A stretch of DNA of 64,000 nt, from NCBI GenBank assembly GCA_963169105.1, contig OY720643.1, positions 19,130,373-19,194,372 on the forward strand, in the 5' to 3' direction. The translations under genes and the position numbers were made by a program. The notes beneath the pieces are model-generated. The model saw only the letters and a program-made list of their open reading frames with translations, ran no database searches and was not told the DNA's origin. Shown here one piece after another: positions 1-11,672 of the stretch. This DNA is from Ceriagrion tenellum. Taxonomy: Eukaryota; Arthropoda; Insecta; Odonata; Coenagrionidae. Positions within the stretch are counted from its first letter, which is position 1, and every line of letters begins with the position of its first letter.

Positions 1-54
1 ATGGTGTTTCACGTAGTATTTAAGCTTATATCTGTTTATGTTGTATTAGTCTTG

Positions 55-150
55 CCTGATGATGACTGCTAGTCAGTCGAAACACGTGTAGCAAGAGGTG
101 AAATAAAAATTAGTAGACAGTACAAAATCGTTTGAGCTTCATTACTCATT
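55..150 (+). repeat. Penelope-like terminal unit with hammerhead-like core
   Basis: CCTGATGA (55-62) is followed directly by a perfect 5-bp hairpin, TGACT/AGTCA with loop GCT (63-75), then GTC and GAAAC (79-83). The CTGANGA, stem, GAAA order matches the conserved core of hammerhead ribozymes, which are known in Penelope-like retroelements. The three bases GTC between stem and GAAA are extra, so the fit is imperfect. Downstream, the AAATAAA and ACAAAA-containing stretch to about 150 resembles the arms of the palindrome near 31.0 kb. No reverse transcriptase or GIY-YIG coding sequence is seen beside it, and the left limit may lie outside the window. Family assignment is inference. Confidence 0.4.
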
Positions 151-2450
151 ATGCTGTTCTACGATATCTCGCCTGAGAAAGTGGAGTTCATTGTCTACAA
201 GCTTGACTGTGGAAGTCTACGTGTCACACTATTAGAGTTCCAGGATCGCTCACCTTCGAAACCAACTTCAAAATGCTCCAGCTGTTATTGAGTTGGGATT
301 TATCGCTTTCTGCGATCCTTAATCCAGTTTTATATCGACTTTTCCAATGTGTTGGAAACAATATCAGCACAATTTTATTCACTTTTGCTTATATTGTAAA
401 CATAATTATAATGTGGACATTGTTCCGACCTCTAAAGTTAAATGCAGTTATTTCACTGGTGTTTCCAACTGGGTGCTTATATTCTCCTCCGCTTCTAAAT
501 CAACTTCTTCCACGTGAATCTTCCCCTCCTTAACGTCACGTTTCGCGTAGGCGATCGCCAAAACGTTTTGCTACACTTTAAGGTTTATTTATATGTAGCT
601 ACCTAACTATAGTTGAGATCATAGACCTTCTGTCATGTGAGGAGCGCTGTTGCCATAATTACGTTTCGATTTCTATCCACTCAGGTCGGGCGCCTATGGA
701 TCACGCAGGTAAACAATTCACTACTACCGCGGTAAATTAAAGTTAGCTTCGCACTTTTGGGGATGATAATTCCATATTAGAAGAGTCCTAGTTGTGCTGA
801 AAGTACGCTGCATGGTAGTACATATGTAATTCTGTTGCTGTTGGCAACTGTGAAACTCAGATCTGAGGTAGATTTTAACAGGAAAAGTACTTAAAAATAA
901 GCCCATTATGTCAGTCAAATCTGGAACACCTTACGTACCTGTATTTTCGTGGAAATCTAGCTTAAATAGCAGCATTTGGAGATGGAAGAGGAAACGGCGT
1001 TAGAAATACCCATGCACGAGAAGGTATACTATTTTAGACGAGTAGGCAATAGTTTGGAGGGCAAATCTCTCATTAGAAAAAACAAACACTAGTTGACTTC
1101 GAGTGTTTGACGCCAACAGCAGTAAATAACGGCACTGTAGAGAACGCGCGCCCTTATACCTCGCCGTTAATTAATATTAATTAGACGCGCCGTATTCTTC
1201 AGCGTGTTGCCTCAAATAGTTTTAATTACTACTGTCTGGAGAATTCCGAGTGAGAGGTTATTACCGGAGCAAGGCAACTTAACGATGAAGAGTGTTGCGT
1301 AATATTTTTTTATTTTTCCTCGAATCCCGTTCAACTCTTTATTTTTCCTCGCTTGTTTTGTCTTCGTTAGCCGAATGAGTGAACTTACGTGGAAAATAAA
1401 AACTCTTTCAGAATAACCCTGGTTGGAAAAATGCCTTCGTTGAATGCGCATGCTACTCCGAAAATTGTGTGCTGGCACAAACAGCAAATATCTCTAAAAT
1501 TTTGCTATTCATCTTCAGGGCGAAGGCTCGCGACTCGTGTTTTTATGACAAACACACCGAAACGCCAAAATAAAAATGTTTTCCGTATGACTCCATTGCG
1601 TCAACGTGTTTTTCAGAGCTATACGTGGCTCAATAGCTTCCGGAGGTAGCATTGAATTAATTAAGTCGAATCTGGATTCATTTATGCATCGAAATATGTT
1701 GATTTAATACTGCCAGCTTTTAGTATAGTAACATCCAGAAGTTTCATGTCATAAGGCTTGCACGTACTGGTGTTCTCTACGTGTGGGATTTCTTCCATGG
1801 AAGCACAGTGGAAATAATTTATGTCGTGATTAAAGAAATTGTTGACTCATTCAGTTTTTGGCGGGTAAACTGATTCTTCATTGTATAATAAGAGTCGGGC
1901 TTATTTCTCTGCAATTCCTTTGCTTAAATAGGAAGGTCGGATGCTATTCTTTGGGAATGAAAGCGTTGTGTCTTAGCTGGTAACTGTAAAATCTCAAATG
2001 TAATTCTAAGGTCTTATTTCTCCCTTTTTCGTGTTAAAATATCATTGAGAGGGAATTTTTAGGCTTTTCAGATGATTTGAGAGGTTTCCTGAGGATGGAA
2101 ATGAAGCCACTAACCCGGAAGAAAGCCCGAGAGACCTTCATCTATCATTGAATTTCTTTCAGATTTGAATTATCAGCGCGAAGGTGATCAGTGATGCATT
2201 AATACCGGCGTTGTTTTTCCGTGGTGATATATACTATTGAAAAAGAAATCATAGCACCTCATCTTCCAGTTTTCTGCTTACTATAAGTACATAATGGAAT
2301 TCAATAATAATATTTTACGCAATTAAGAAATTGCTGCCACCCGGAATAAATATGACCAGAAATTCGGTTGCAATAATATTCGGTGAATCTCACTTTTTTA
2401 CAGATATGCTGGAAGCCCGAAGCGTAGAGTTTGTACGAATGGATACGTCT
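151..2450. other. No recognised feature
   Basis: AT-rich DNA without a convincing gene. The open frames are short and resemble no family I know. Small details are a TTAATTAATATTAATTAG palindrome near 1168 and the string TTATTTTTCCTCG occurring twice about 35 bp apart (around 1308 and 1342). Confidence 0.6.
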
Positions 2451-2531
2451 GTGTTTGTCAGGAAAAATAATATTGGCGTGTTCATCAGGAAAAATTTTCT
2501 CACTGTGTACATCAGGAAAAATAATATTGGT
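2451..2531. repeat. 27-bp minisatellite, three units
   Basis: Units start at 2451, 2478 and 2505. Each begins GTGT, continues into a TCAGGAAAAAT core, and differs from the others at a few bases. The unit length is a multiple of three, so the minus strand reads as a repeated IFPD.H-type peptide. No start, homology or context suggests it is translated. Confidence 0.75.
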
Positions 2532-4412
2532 TTTCTTTTTCATAAATCTTTTTCCTTCTTCGTCGTTTCACAAATTCAGACCCGAAAGGCCGTTGACTTT
2601 GCCGTTAGGGTTCTTTAGCTGTATTAAGGAGAATTAATAATAATAGTAGAATTGAAAGAAAGCCTCCTGTATTTACTCACCCGTATTGTGGTTTATATTG
2701 GTTAAAGTACCGAATATTTACTCAAATGAGCGGTATTGAAGATTTTTGGTGCTGTTAAAATTATCTTCACCGGCAATATTGGAATAGTGATTTATTCTGT
2801 AGAATTTTATCTCCCCCATACAAATGCTTTTTAATCCAGCCTATATCCCATATTTTATTTTTGTGTTTCAAATAGGCAATTGTAGTAGCTTTAGCCTCAT
2901 TGTACATCAGTTTAAATGGAAAGAGTCCCCCTCCGACATCACGGTACAACATTTTTATTAAAACATGTTTTCGGCTTTCTTTTATTATAATTGATTTGTA
3001 CATTATGCTTAAAAGCTGCCTCACACCATTCTTTTGTCAAATATCCTCGTTTAATGGTTTTCTGTGTGACTATCTCTTTTATAAATCAGTTGTAAGGTCG
3101 CAACAAACCTTTTTTGGAATGAGTGCATTAGAATTTTTGGCTTTCTGTCATGCTCTGATTAAGCGTTCAAGAAGTGTTAATGATTATAAATATCATGTAT
3201 TCTTTCCCTAGTACGTTATAATATAACGCTACAGCGTCCCACCGTCGCAGTTTTACGTGTACTAGGATATTTGTGTTGTTCCTATTTGTTTTTGTTCCCT
3301 TTCTTCAACCGGAGTCGGCTCTTCAAAATTTTGTCCATTAATGTGCTCTATATCCTTTATTTAATAACTCATTCCAGGGTTTTGGGAGCAAGTGACTAGT
3401 CTCAGCGTTCTCGCTTTTCATTTTTTCGTCATTCGGTGGGATAACTAGTTATCCCCTCCATGCCTCCGAAAATTTGTTTTCTCAGCTGTCTGTCTTTATT
3501 CCAAGGAGGAAGTCCTTAGCTTTAGCCTCAAATAACTTGATAATTTCCATTCAAAAGCTATTCCCTGAGCTGTCTCTCTGTGCTATAGCCTTCAGATGCT
3601 CCATGAAGCTCGCTTTTCATGCCATCTTATTTCTTATTAATTCCAATAAAGACAATTTTTTTATATTTTTCCCGTTTAAACAAAGAGCATTAAATGTTTT
3701 TCTGAACGATAGAGTATATTTAAATTCCATTGTATAAGTAATAGGCAGTGATAAAGTATTGTATTTTGAATTGCATCTGCAAAATGCCAATACCCGCTCT
3801 CAATATAATTTATTCCTGCCATAAAATCCTCAATTTTACTAATAAATCAAAGAACTCTTTAGAATACTTCCAAATGAATCAGATAAACACATTTTTTTAA
3901 AATGTGAAAGTTTTTGAAGGCGTGTTTTATAAACCTTTCGAGATAACATGACATTATATAAAATTGTCCTATGCCCGAATTTTGGGTGAATGGTTTCCTT
4001 CGACATATTTTGGAATCACATGAACGATTTAATGATTGGCAAAGTAAAGGAAGTACAAGAATTCTCTGGGTAGTGTAAATGAATTAGGATTTATGGCTGA
4101 CTAATCTTAATTACAAAATTTTTTTACGAGAAAGGTCTTTTTTATAATCAGACTGTTTTTATATTTGAAGCAGTAATGGAGTTGGGAATAGTTACACTGT
4201 GAGCAATATTGTTCGTTGTCAGATTTTTTCCCTCTCTTGCGTCGCAATAAAATATAAGAGAGACTCCATCAAGGACAATACTTCTGGAAAGGAAACTCCT
4301 ATCAAATGCTTCTGGGTTTGAATGATCATGTTAATAAATCTTATGCTAATCTCATTGCGTCTAATTTTAAGGACATTTTAACATAATTGTACGCTTGAGT
4401 CGTTTATTTATT
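2532..4412. other. No recognised feature
   Basis: AT-rich sequence with scattered short open frames on both strands and no recognisable protein, RNA gene or repeat. Confidence 0.6.
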
Positions 4413-4769
4413 TTTAAAACTTTCTCACTGCTCAATCCTTCAGTGGACGGCGAAATATGAAGGCAAGAATCAGGTAAAATCGAGACCACGAGCAGATGCG
4501 GGTGCACGAGTACGACACAAAAATCCAAGGACTACGTACATCCATCTCAGAACTTCTTGGCGTCACACATATCATTTAGAATTTCACCGTTTCTTAAAAA
4601 TTCCTCACCGCTCAATCCTTCAGTGGACGGCGAAATATGAAGACAAGAATCAGGAAAAGTCAAGACCACGAGAAGATGCGGGTGCATGAGTACGACACAA
4701 AAATCCAAGGACCACATCCATCTCAGAACTTCTTGGCGTCACACGTCATTTAGGATTTCACCGTTTCTT
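4413..4769. repeat. Tandem duplication, two ~180-bp copies
   Basis: Copy 1 (about 4413-4592) and copy 2 (about 4593-4769) are adjacent and clearly alike. Both contain CTCAATCCTTCAGTGGACGG, GATGCGGGTGCA, GAGTACGACACAAAAATCC and CATCTCAGAACTTCTTGGCG. Copy 2 is a few bases shorter because of small deletions such as the loss of GTA in the ACTACGTACATCC region. The copies differ by roughly one base in ten or less, so the duplication is fairly recent. I do not recognise the unit. Confidence 0.85.
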
Positions 4770-4869
4770 GGCTTGGAGTCGAGGGAAAAATAAAGTTAAA
4801 TTGAATCGTCGATGGCTCTGGACGTCCTTCGAGGCACTCTTCTTCATTAACGTCCCCCGATATTAATAT

Positions 4870-5420
4870 TTTTAAAAATTGGAATGAGGAATCTCGGAAA
4901 GAGCTTCCTCGTAATACACCGCTCTTTGCCTCTCGCCCCCACCCCCTAGACTTATCAAGGTCTCAAATAAGTTCCCTCCACCGCTATTCACCCCTCCCTC
5001 CCTCCTCCCACACCTCACCGCCCACTTCCGCCACGAGCAGCGATTGGAGAGCGGGGAAAGGCATCCCATCCCACTTTCCTCTCCCACCCCATCTAATCCC
5101 CTCGTCTCCAATGAGCGATAATTTCTCGCGGGAGACGAGGCATGACGTTGATGAAGTGGCGGTCTTCGGCTAGATTTGCCCGAACCGCCGCGGAAATATA
5201 TTTTCCTCTCGGCTTTCATTTCCAATTTCGCCGAGTTGGCATGCCGATGAGGGAGTCGCCGGGGGGAGGGGGTTGGGGTCTTGGGAGCGGATCGTGGGCA
5301 ATCTTTTCATGTCCCACCCCTGAATTCTGTCTCCTCTGTCATTCCCGGAAGTATGGAAATGCGCAGAGGATGGTGAGAATTCGGTTGGATGCTATTTGGG
5401 AAGGTGACCGGTAACCGAAG
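4870..5420. other. GC- and CpG-rich island
   Basis: Sharply richer in G+C and CpG than its flanks, with C-runs followed by G-runs. It includes CCGCCGCGG at about 5183. Open frames on both strands (117 codons on minus, 90 on plus) are low-complexity Gly/Arg/Ser-rich and are what GC-rich DNA yields by chance. It could be a regulatory island or a non-coding exon; the sequence does not decide. Confidence 0.35.
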
Positions 5421-5754
5421 TCATTTTCGCTTCGTGAAGAATTGCTGTGAATATGATATTAAGGTGAATTTTGCGTATACGAGTCAAAATATACATCATA
5501 TAATACCTTTTTATCAATTTCGTTTGAAATATCCTCCTAGCGCTCATGACATGGGCCACATATTGAAAACCAAAATGGTGAAAATGTTGCAGATTATTCC
5601 AGAAATATATATTTGTAATTCATAGGTATTTGTAATAACTATGTATATACGGCAGTAATTTACTTATAACATTGAGAAATAGGTGGCAAGAGTCCTCTTT
5701 TCAATTTTGTTCACTTTTCCAAAGAATTTTGCTTCCAGTTTGCAATTATAATTA

Positions 5755-6450
5755 CAACATGAAGATAAATAAGACGAAGACTAAAATACTAGGATGCGGA
5801 AAAGAGAAGCTGAATGTAGAAGTCACCGTGAGAAGAGAGAAATTGGAGCAATTGGAAGAAAGCCTTGAAAGTATCATCACGTGGGACGGAAGAAGTGCAA
5901 TGAACATTAAGCGAAAAATAGCCCAATCTAAGAAAACGTTCATTGGAAAAATTCAACTGTTGTGCTCAAAGACGATGGAACTATAAACCAGGAAACAGTG
6001 TGTGATAACATTCGTGTGGAGCGTGGCACTCTATGGATCGGAAGCATGGACTATTGGAAAAGCTGACAAGAACAGAATAGATGCTTTCAACACCTTGTGT
6101 TGGAGGAGAATGCTGAAGATTAAATTGATGGACAAATAAGAAATGACGAAGTTCACAGAAGAGTAAAGGGGAAAAATACCACATAGCCTTACCGAATACC
6201 TTACAGAAAAGGAGAATCGGATGGATTGGACACACTTTGAGACACAATAGTTTTGTTTGGAATATAACTGAAGGTAAAAATAGAAGGAAAAGTCCCCAGA
6301 GAAAGACCCAGGAATAAGTTCATGGACCAAATAAAGAGGAAAGTACATAGGAAGAGCCACCAGGAAGTCAGGGAACTAACATTTGATAGGGATGAATGGA
6401 AGGCTGCAGTCAACCATACTTAGGATAGAACGACCAATGATGATATTTCT
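5755..6450 (+). pseudogene. RTE-like LINE remnant, end of reverse transcriptase
   Basis: Reading from 5760 gives MKINKTKTKILG, then ITWDGRSAMNIKRKIAQSKK, LLCSKTMEL, a stop, and after it in the same frame FVWSVALYGSEAWTIGKADK and CWRRMLKIKLMDK. The fragment ends in REL.FDRDEWKAAVNHT and a stop at about 6422. This is the post-palm and C-terminal region of insect endonuclease-reverse transcriptase LINEs. The catalytic motifs and the endonuclease domain are absent, so the copy is 5'-truncated. There are several in-frame stops and at least one frameshift after MDK. The 3' end runs into CGACCAATGATGAT, a typical RTE-type tail. It is dead. Confidence 0.88.
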
Positions 6451-6842
6451 AATGACCACATTTTTCCAGCGATGAGAGCCGATTGCTGCTCCAATTGTAT
6501 GGACAACCCAATTGTTACTTCAATTACGGCAGTGATGTACTAATAACGTTAAAAATAGGTGGCCTTTTTTATTTTAATTCAATTTTGCTGATGATTGCGC
6601 TTCTAGTTAGCAATTTTTAATTAAAAGATATTTAAGCTTTATCGTTGAAATTGTCGTTTTTCTGTTATAATCTGAGCGATTCTTATAAGAGCCCATGTGG
6701 ACATTTCCAATTTAAGAGTGAATTACAATAATACTACCCTCGAAACTCCTCGTATTTTTTATCTCAGTGATCTCAAAAAAATGTTACGTGTAAGTTTTCT
6801 GAATTACTGGAATTCATGACCCCAAGACCAGGGATTCCTTAC
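6451..6842. other. No recognised feature
   Basis: AT-rich spacer between two LINE remnants that lie on opposite strands. Nothing recognised. Confidence 0.6.
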
Positions 6843-7355
6843 GTACATACATGCATACCAATCACGCCGTTCCCTTCCAGAGTAGGCAGAGTCACTAATT
6901 TTCACTCATAAATACATATTTGTACACCTAGCTCTGATTCAATAATTTCCTCCATACTGACCTATCCTTGCAAACCTCTTTTGCTTCATTTAACCCCATA
7001 CACTGCTTCATACACGCCCTCCTGTTTTTAAGACTCCTAACATTCCTCCTCCTAAGAATTTGCTCCACCACATTCAACCACAACTTTCTCGACCTACCTC
7101 TACCTCTCGCACCATTCATTTCACTCTTATACATCTGTTTCGTTATTCGACTCTCATCCATTCTCTCAACATGGCCAAACCAACGAAGCGCACTCCTTTC
7201 ATACATGTTCATTAATGGAGCATCTAACCCACATTCATTTATTACCCACTCACTCCTGACCCTATCCGTCCTACTTTTGCCGCTAACACTCCTCAGATAA
7301 CTCATACCCACGGCGTTTAGTCTGCTCTTATGTTTATCTTGACATACCCATTTTT
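6843..7355 (-). pseudogene. LINE family A, C-terminal remnant, minus strand
   Basis: The minus strand reads KWVCQDKHKSRLNAVGMSYL, RTDRVRSEWVINECGLDAP, RSALRWFGHVERMDESRITK, NGARGRGRSRKLWLNVVEQ and RACMKQCMGLNEAKEVCKDR, ending at about 6928. This is the C-terminal region after the reverse transcriptase of an insect LINE; no palm-domain catalytic residues are included. Similarity stops near 7355, giving a 5'-truncated insertion. The 3' untranslated end at 6843-6927 contains CGCCGTTCCCTTCC and a CATACATGCATACC tail (as read on plus). The same end occurs in the copy near 12.5 kb. The frame is open across the fragment, so this copy is younger than its relatives, but too short to be active. Confidence 0.88.
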
Positions 7356-7787
7356 CATGGTGGTGAAATGCAGGAATAGGGGAGAGAATAGCAGAAGTGG
7401 GCGCTGACAACATTTTTGTCGATGGTGGTGGACGACCCGGCGTTTTTAGCCTATGAGGCGTAGTTGGAGTGGATCGAATAAAATTCTACTCATAAGGTTG
7501 ACTCTGGTATGCTTTACTTCGTTGAAGTATATAATGTTCGCCTGCATAAAAAGCAAAACTCTTTTTGCTTCTCTTATGTATTTTATACGTGGACCCGTTT
7601 TATCACTTAACACCATCATCAATTGTTGTGTTTATTTTCATTTAATGTTGTATATACTTTTCATTGCTTCCTGGATCCATAGCGTATTGGTTGCTTTTTT
7701 TTATTACAATTGTAAATACAGAGTTTTACAATTTTTCTGGAGCATCGTCGGGTAAAGAATTCTCGTTGTCAATCGCTTATCTTTTGA
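7356..7787. other. Unassigned stretch between two repeats
   Basis: An open frame of 100 codons (7453-7755) is AT-rich and hydrophobic with no recognisable domain. It sits just upstream of a Penelope-like motif and could be decayed element sequence, but I see no GIY-YIG or reverse-transcriptase motif. Confidence 0.4.
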
Positions 7788-7835
7788 CCCCCTGAGGAAG
7801 AGAGGCGAAACGTTGTAATAAAAAGCTAACTATAC
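7788..7835 (+). repeat. Penelope-like motif CTGAGGA...GAAAC
   Basis: CCTGAGGAAG (7791-7800) leads into AGAGGCGAAAC (7801-7811) and then GTTGTAATAAAAAGC. The CTGANGA...GAAAC spacing resembles the other terminal motifs in this window, but no stem is visible between the two boxes. The family link is inference from the motif and the A-rich sequence after it. Confidence 0.3.
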
Positions 7836-8844
7836 GTGATGATTTCAGAAACAACACAAAGCAAATTGTTAATTGTCTTGGAAATCTTAAGAATAATATT
7901 GTTTTGTAGTTGATTTTGGGAGCACATAAATCTAGAGCTGAGGTTATTATTTAAATTGGAAATTTTGGCATAGAAAAATGGGAAGGAGAGCGGAAATTAT
8001 AGTTCATTTAAAAGGTTTACTGAAGTCGTGATTATCCCACTTGCTCAGGAGCGTCAATTTTTAGGGCTTTGGGTGGATTGTGTAAAATTTCGGGGGTTGA
8101 ATCACTCACATGGTCATATATCAAGGAAAGGGTAAAGTAATTTAGTTTATTTTGTATGCGAAAATGTTACCCATACGAGAGTTGTTTGTGTATTTTTTAT
8201 AACAATGTAACTTTTGCGTTATGACGCCATGCAGATACTAGATTACAAGACAATTGCAAGTGAAAGACTGTTAAAACGCATAGTAGCATTATTGTACGAG
8301 GTCACTTTTGATGTTTGATAGCATAAAATCAAGTATGGTTGATTTTATAATTTGGGAATTATATAATTTTTAGGAAGAAAGGCGATAGAGGAAAGTATTC
8401 CGGGTTTTTGGCTGCCTCCAGTAAGTTTATTGGTGCAAAGTACTTTTAAATTTTGTTGTAAAATCTACTTACAAGGGTACAGATGTCAGAACGTTCTAGA
8501 AAAAAGTTTTCCACCTTTTCCAGATACTTTTGAAATATTATGAATATAATGACAATCGTGCGTGACTTAAAATTAATGCTTTGCCAACTTAAAGTAATTG
8601 TCATGGCTTTTAAAACACTGAAAATATTCCAACGCCCTGATTTTCATTTAACTTCTCGTTAAATTCAATAGTGTCAGCCGAAACATGATGGAACTCCTTC
8701 ATGATGATCAGAATGGAACCTGCCATTGCTTTTCCCTTTCTGATTAACTTCTCGTCTTACAAATATGATAGGAATCATTCCTGGTGGATTTGCAGTACAA
8801 CAAATAGACACCGCTTACGTCCATTATGCTCCATTATTCCATCG
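7836..8844. other. No recognised feature
   Basis: AT-rich DNA with stops in all frames at short intervals. Nothing recognised. Confidence 0.6.
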
Positions 8845-9290
8845 GATTAAAATAAGAATTGTGCCTATGGCCGTGCTCTTGGTGCTGAAACACGTATTGG
8901 GTCGATCGATGGGGATCATCTAACATCTTGGTCGTATGCATCAAACTCAGAAATTGCAGTCCCAAAGTTGTGTGACGGGTCCGTATTAAGTCCTCAGCAA
9001 TCTCAAATTTTCAAGCAATTCAAACCTAGCGTGCAGCACCCGACTCTGTAACTGCTCCCAGCTTAGTTCTTTCATCATCTAAGTAACATTTTCTGTTAAC
9101 TTTCTACAAATTCTAACGAATCGTACCGCTTTCCTTTCTACTTTATTTATCTCGCTAACTAAATCATTCCGTGCAGGGTCCAAATACTCGCTGCGTATGC
9201 TATATGCGGCCTAACCAGAGGAAAGTAGCATCTAAGGCATGGCACGGAGAACCTTTCAATTACTTTCTTGGTAAACTCTAGTAACTTTAA
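8845..9290 (-). pseudogene. Jockey/CR1-like LINE remnant, divergent
   Basis: On the minus strand the sequence gives EFTKKVIERFSVPCL, then LVRPHIAYAASIW, a one-base frameshift, NDLVSEINKVERKAVRFVR, LSWEQLQSRVLHARFELLEN, and weaker similarity beyond. VRPH.EYA.SIW, the INK.QRKA.RFV stretch and the RR.LHAR.. stretch are hallmarks of the C-terminal end of jockey/CR1-type reverse transcriptases. It is more diverged than the family B copies in this window. There are a frameshift and at least two in-frame stops. The palm catalytic motif is not included. Confidence 0.75.
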
Positions 9291-9774
9291 TACAATATCT
9301 CAATTTTTTTGAATTTTTGCACTACTCCCCCACGCTAAGTCTAAATCAAGGTGACTTCATCTCCCTGGTATTTGATTTCATCTGACACCTTAATCTTTAC
9401 CCCTCAAGTCTATTCTTACTACATATTGGGGATACTCGGGTAAGATATGGGATGGTGGCGGTATTCATAATATAAGGGCTCAAAGGAGGTGCAGACAATG
9501 CAGAAAGGCTGAAAAAAGGGCAAATAAATTGAATGGAGGTGGAATGGTGATTGTGAGGGGAAGACCCTTGAATTTTATTGAGCTCTAGTTACCCGAGAGT
9601 AAAGGAAGATAAAAAGGATTAGTAGGAGAGGGTTTTGGGGGTGGTTCGGATTAAAAATCGTAATAAAGCAGAGAAAGTTGGAAAGACAAAAAGGAACCGA
9701 CCCTTATTTCGAAGCCCTTTCCGAAAATTGTGAAGGACTGTTCCCTTTCTTCCTTTTTGTTCGAGGAAAGCCCT
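9291..9774. other. No recognised feature
   Basis: Mixed-composition spacer, G-rich on plus from about 9430. It may include more decayed sequence of the jockey-like element upstream, but nothing aligns by eye. Confidence 0.5.
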
Positions 9775-10450
9775 AAAAAGGCCGCCGCCGGTCTGCTAGT
9801 TGAGGGAGTCACTCCAGAGTACCTACGGTGAGTGCGCACCGCCTTTACGTCCCTTTTTTTGGTGAATCGGATTTCCGCGACACCCGTCACCCCTTCGTCC
9901 TAGCGACACCTCCTCCCACCACCCCCAGCATCCTCCCACGCTGCCATCTACGGGCGAGGAGAGGAAGCAACAATCTCGTGACCGAAAATAAAAGAAAGAA
10001 AAGAAGCGGGGATGATGATGGAGAAGGAGACATGGGTGGGAGCATGAGGGGAATTTGGTGCCGTAACAAGAGGGAGAAAGCGAGAGATAGGGTGGAAAGA
10101 AAGGGACTGACGAGCCTAGCCTATCCCCATCTTTTGTTCTCCGATCAAACTATAAAAAAAGACGAGCATCGCCATGCGGAGGAAGGTGGGGGGGTGAACT
10201 CATCCACTCGAGTTGATTTCTCTTGTGGGGTTTTGTGCTGAGGAGTGGGTCCACTTCTCCCCACTTACTTTTTTACGTCAAATGGAGTGAAGGGGTGGAG
10301 GGAGGTCGAGAAACTGGGATAGCTAGAGGTTTAGGGGTATGGATTGGCTGGAAGGGAATTTCTCTTTTTACATCACTCACCCTCTCACGCACTTTCTCGC
10401 CCCAAAAAAAATACCCCCGTCGCAATTTCTTCTCATTGACCCTCAAGTCT
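9775..10450. other. GC-rich island
   Basis: Abrupt rise in G+C and CpG, with AG-rich and CT-rich runs such as GATGATGATGG near 10010 and CACCTCCTCCCACCACCCCC near 9908. A plus-strand open frame of 137 codons (9828-10241) is Arg/Lys/Gly-rich and low in complexity, with no domain. It resembles the other islands here, so I treat it as one of a set of possible regulatory or exonic islands rather than as a gene. Confidence 0.35.
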
Positions 10451-11530
10451 TAAGGAAGTTTGAACAAGATATCATTTTACCTAGAATGCTCTCAGTTTAA
10501 AGATAATTATCTCACCTTTCTAAAGATAATAAAGTATCCGAACTATTTTTCGAGTTATTTTCCAACAAATACCTGTCTCTTTCCATGGATTACGGCACGC
10601 TAATGCTCTCCAAAGAGACTGCACTTAAGAGTTGAGGAATTTTTAGCTCCTGAATCTCATCAGTAATACCCTTTAACATTCTAAGTACCGGCTGTTAACG
10701 TCGGTATATAGTATTTTCTCTCAACTATTTATAAATAGAAGTCAGTTGCTCAGCGCAGAAATTTGTAAAGAACGCAAGAAAAACCTTTCATTGTGAAGAC
10801 TTATTCCCCGCACGGCGTGAACAGATGCATCAAAGGAAAGACTTACGCATGCATATTTAGTTTACTTTTGGGAATTTCAGTCTTATGAAAAAATGCTTTG
10901 CACCATTGATAAAAACTTTACTTAATTCCCCCTGTAGCTGCTAAAACAAAATGTAATCTTCGAATATAGTTTCTGCCATGACTTGGGAAAGATTTTGCTA
11001 CAACATCCTTAAGAAATTTGCCAAATCATTTTTCATCGCTAGTTTCTACAGCTACACTGTTGACTATATTCGGCTCTTGCATAGTTGGACGGAAAAGTGC
11101 ATCTTCCAATTATTGGCGGAGTTACCTCTGTGCAAACACATTTTAAAACATTGTATGGCTTTTAACTATGTCACTCGGCTACATTTTCTTTATCCGTATA
11201 TTAAAAAGTAAAAGTGGTGATTATTATGATTATATTAGCAAGTATATTTTTTTCTTAAAGGCACTCTTTCCTACATTTAATCACTTTGAACTTAAAGCAG
11301 AAATTCAGCACCATAAGTATTTCATTTTTATTTCCAAACTTGTACTCAATAAAGCTACCGGAAAACTGATCTTAGGTTATAAGTCAGTTTAAACATTGTA
11401 TTTTGTCTTCAGCAAGAGAACTAACCTCTCAGATCGCTGAACCATTGTTTAAAAAATATTTTTTCGCATTATTTATGAACTTGATCCAAAAAATAGTTGC
11501 AAAATATATTTCTAAAGAGAAGAATTCTTC
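10451..11530. other. No recognised feature
   Basis: AT-rich stretch ending at the inverted LINE segment. Open frames of 74-78 codons show no family resemblance. Confidence 0.55.
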
Positions 11531-11660
11531 ATTAAACAGCCATGGAGACATAACGCATCCTTGCTTTACACCACGATTTATTACAAACCAATCACTCAGA
11601 ACCCCGTTAACTCTTACACTTGCCTTACTAGTGTCATGATGCTGTTTTGATCTCTGACAG
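11531..11660 (-). pseudogene. LINE family A, inverted 5' segment (RT palm)
   Basis: The minus strand reads DTSKASVRVNGVLSDWF, VINRGVKQGCVMSPWLFN. The GVKQGCVMSPWLFN stretch is the conserved reverse-transcriptase palm motif that precedes the catalytic YADD-type box. The segment faces away from the family A piece that follows on plus, with its 5' side at the junction near 11660. This is the order expected from twin priming during target-primed reverse transcription. The catalytic box and adjoining residues are missing from both pieces. Confidence 0.85.
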
Positions 11661-11672
11661 TCGACAGGGAAT

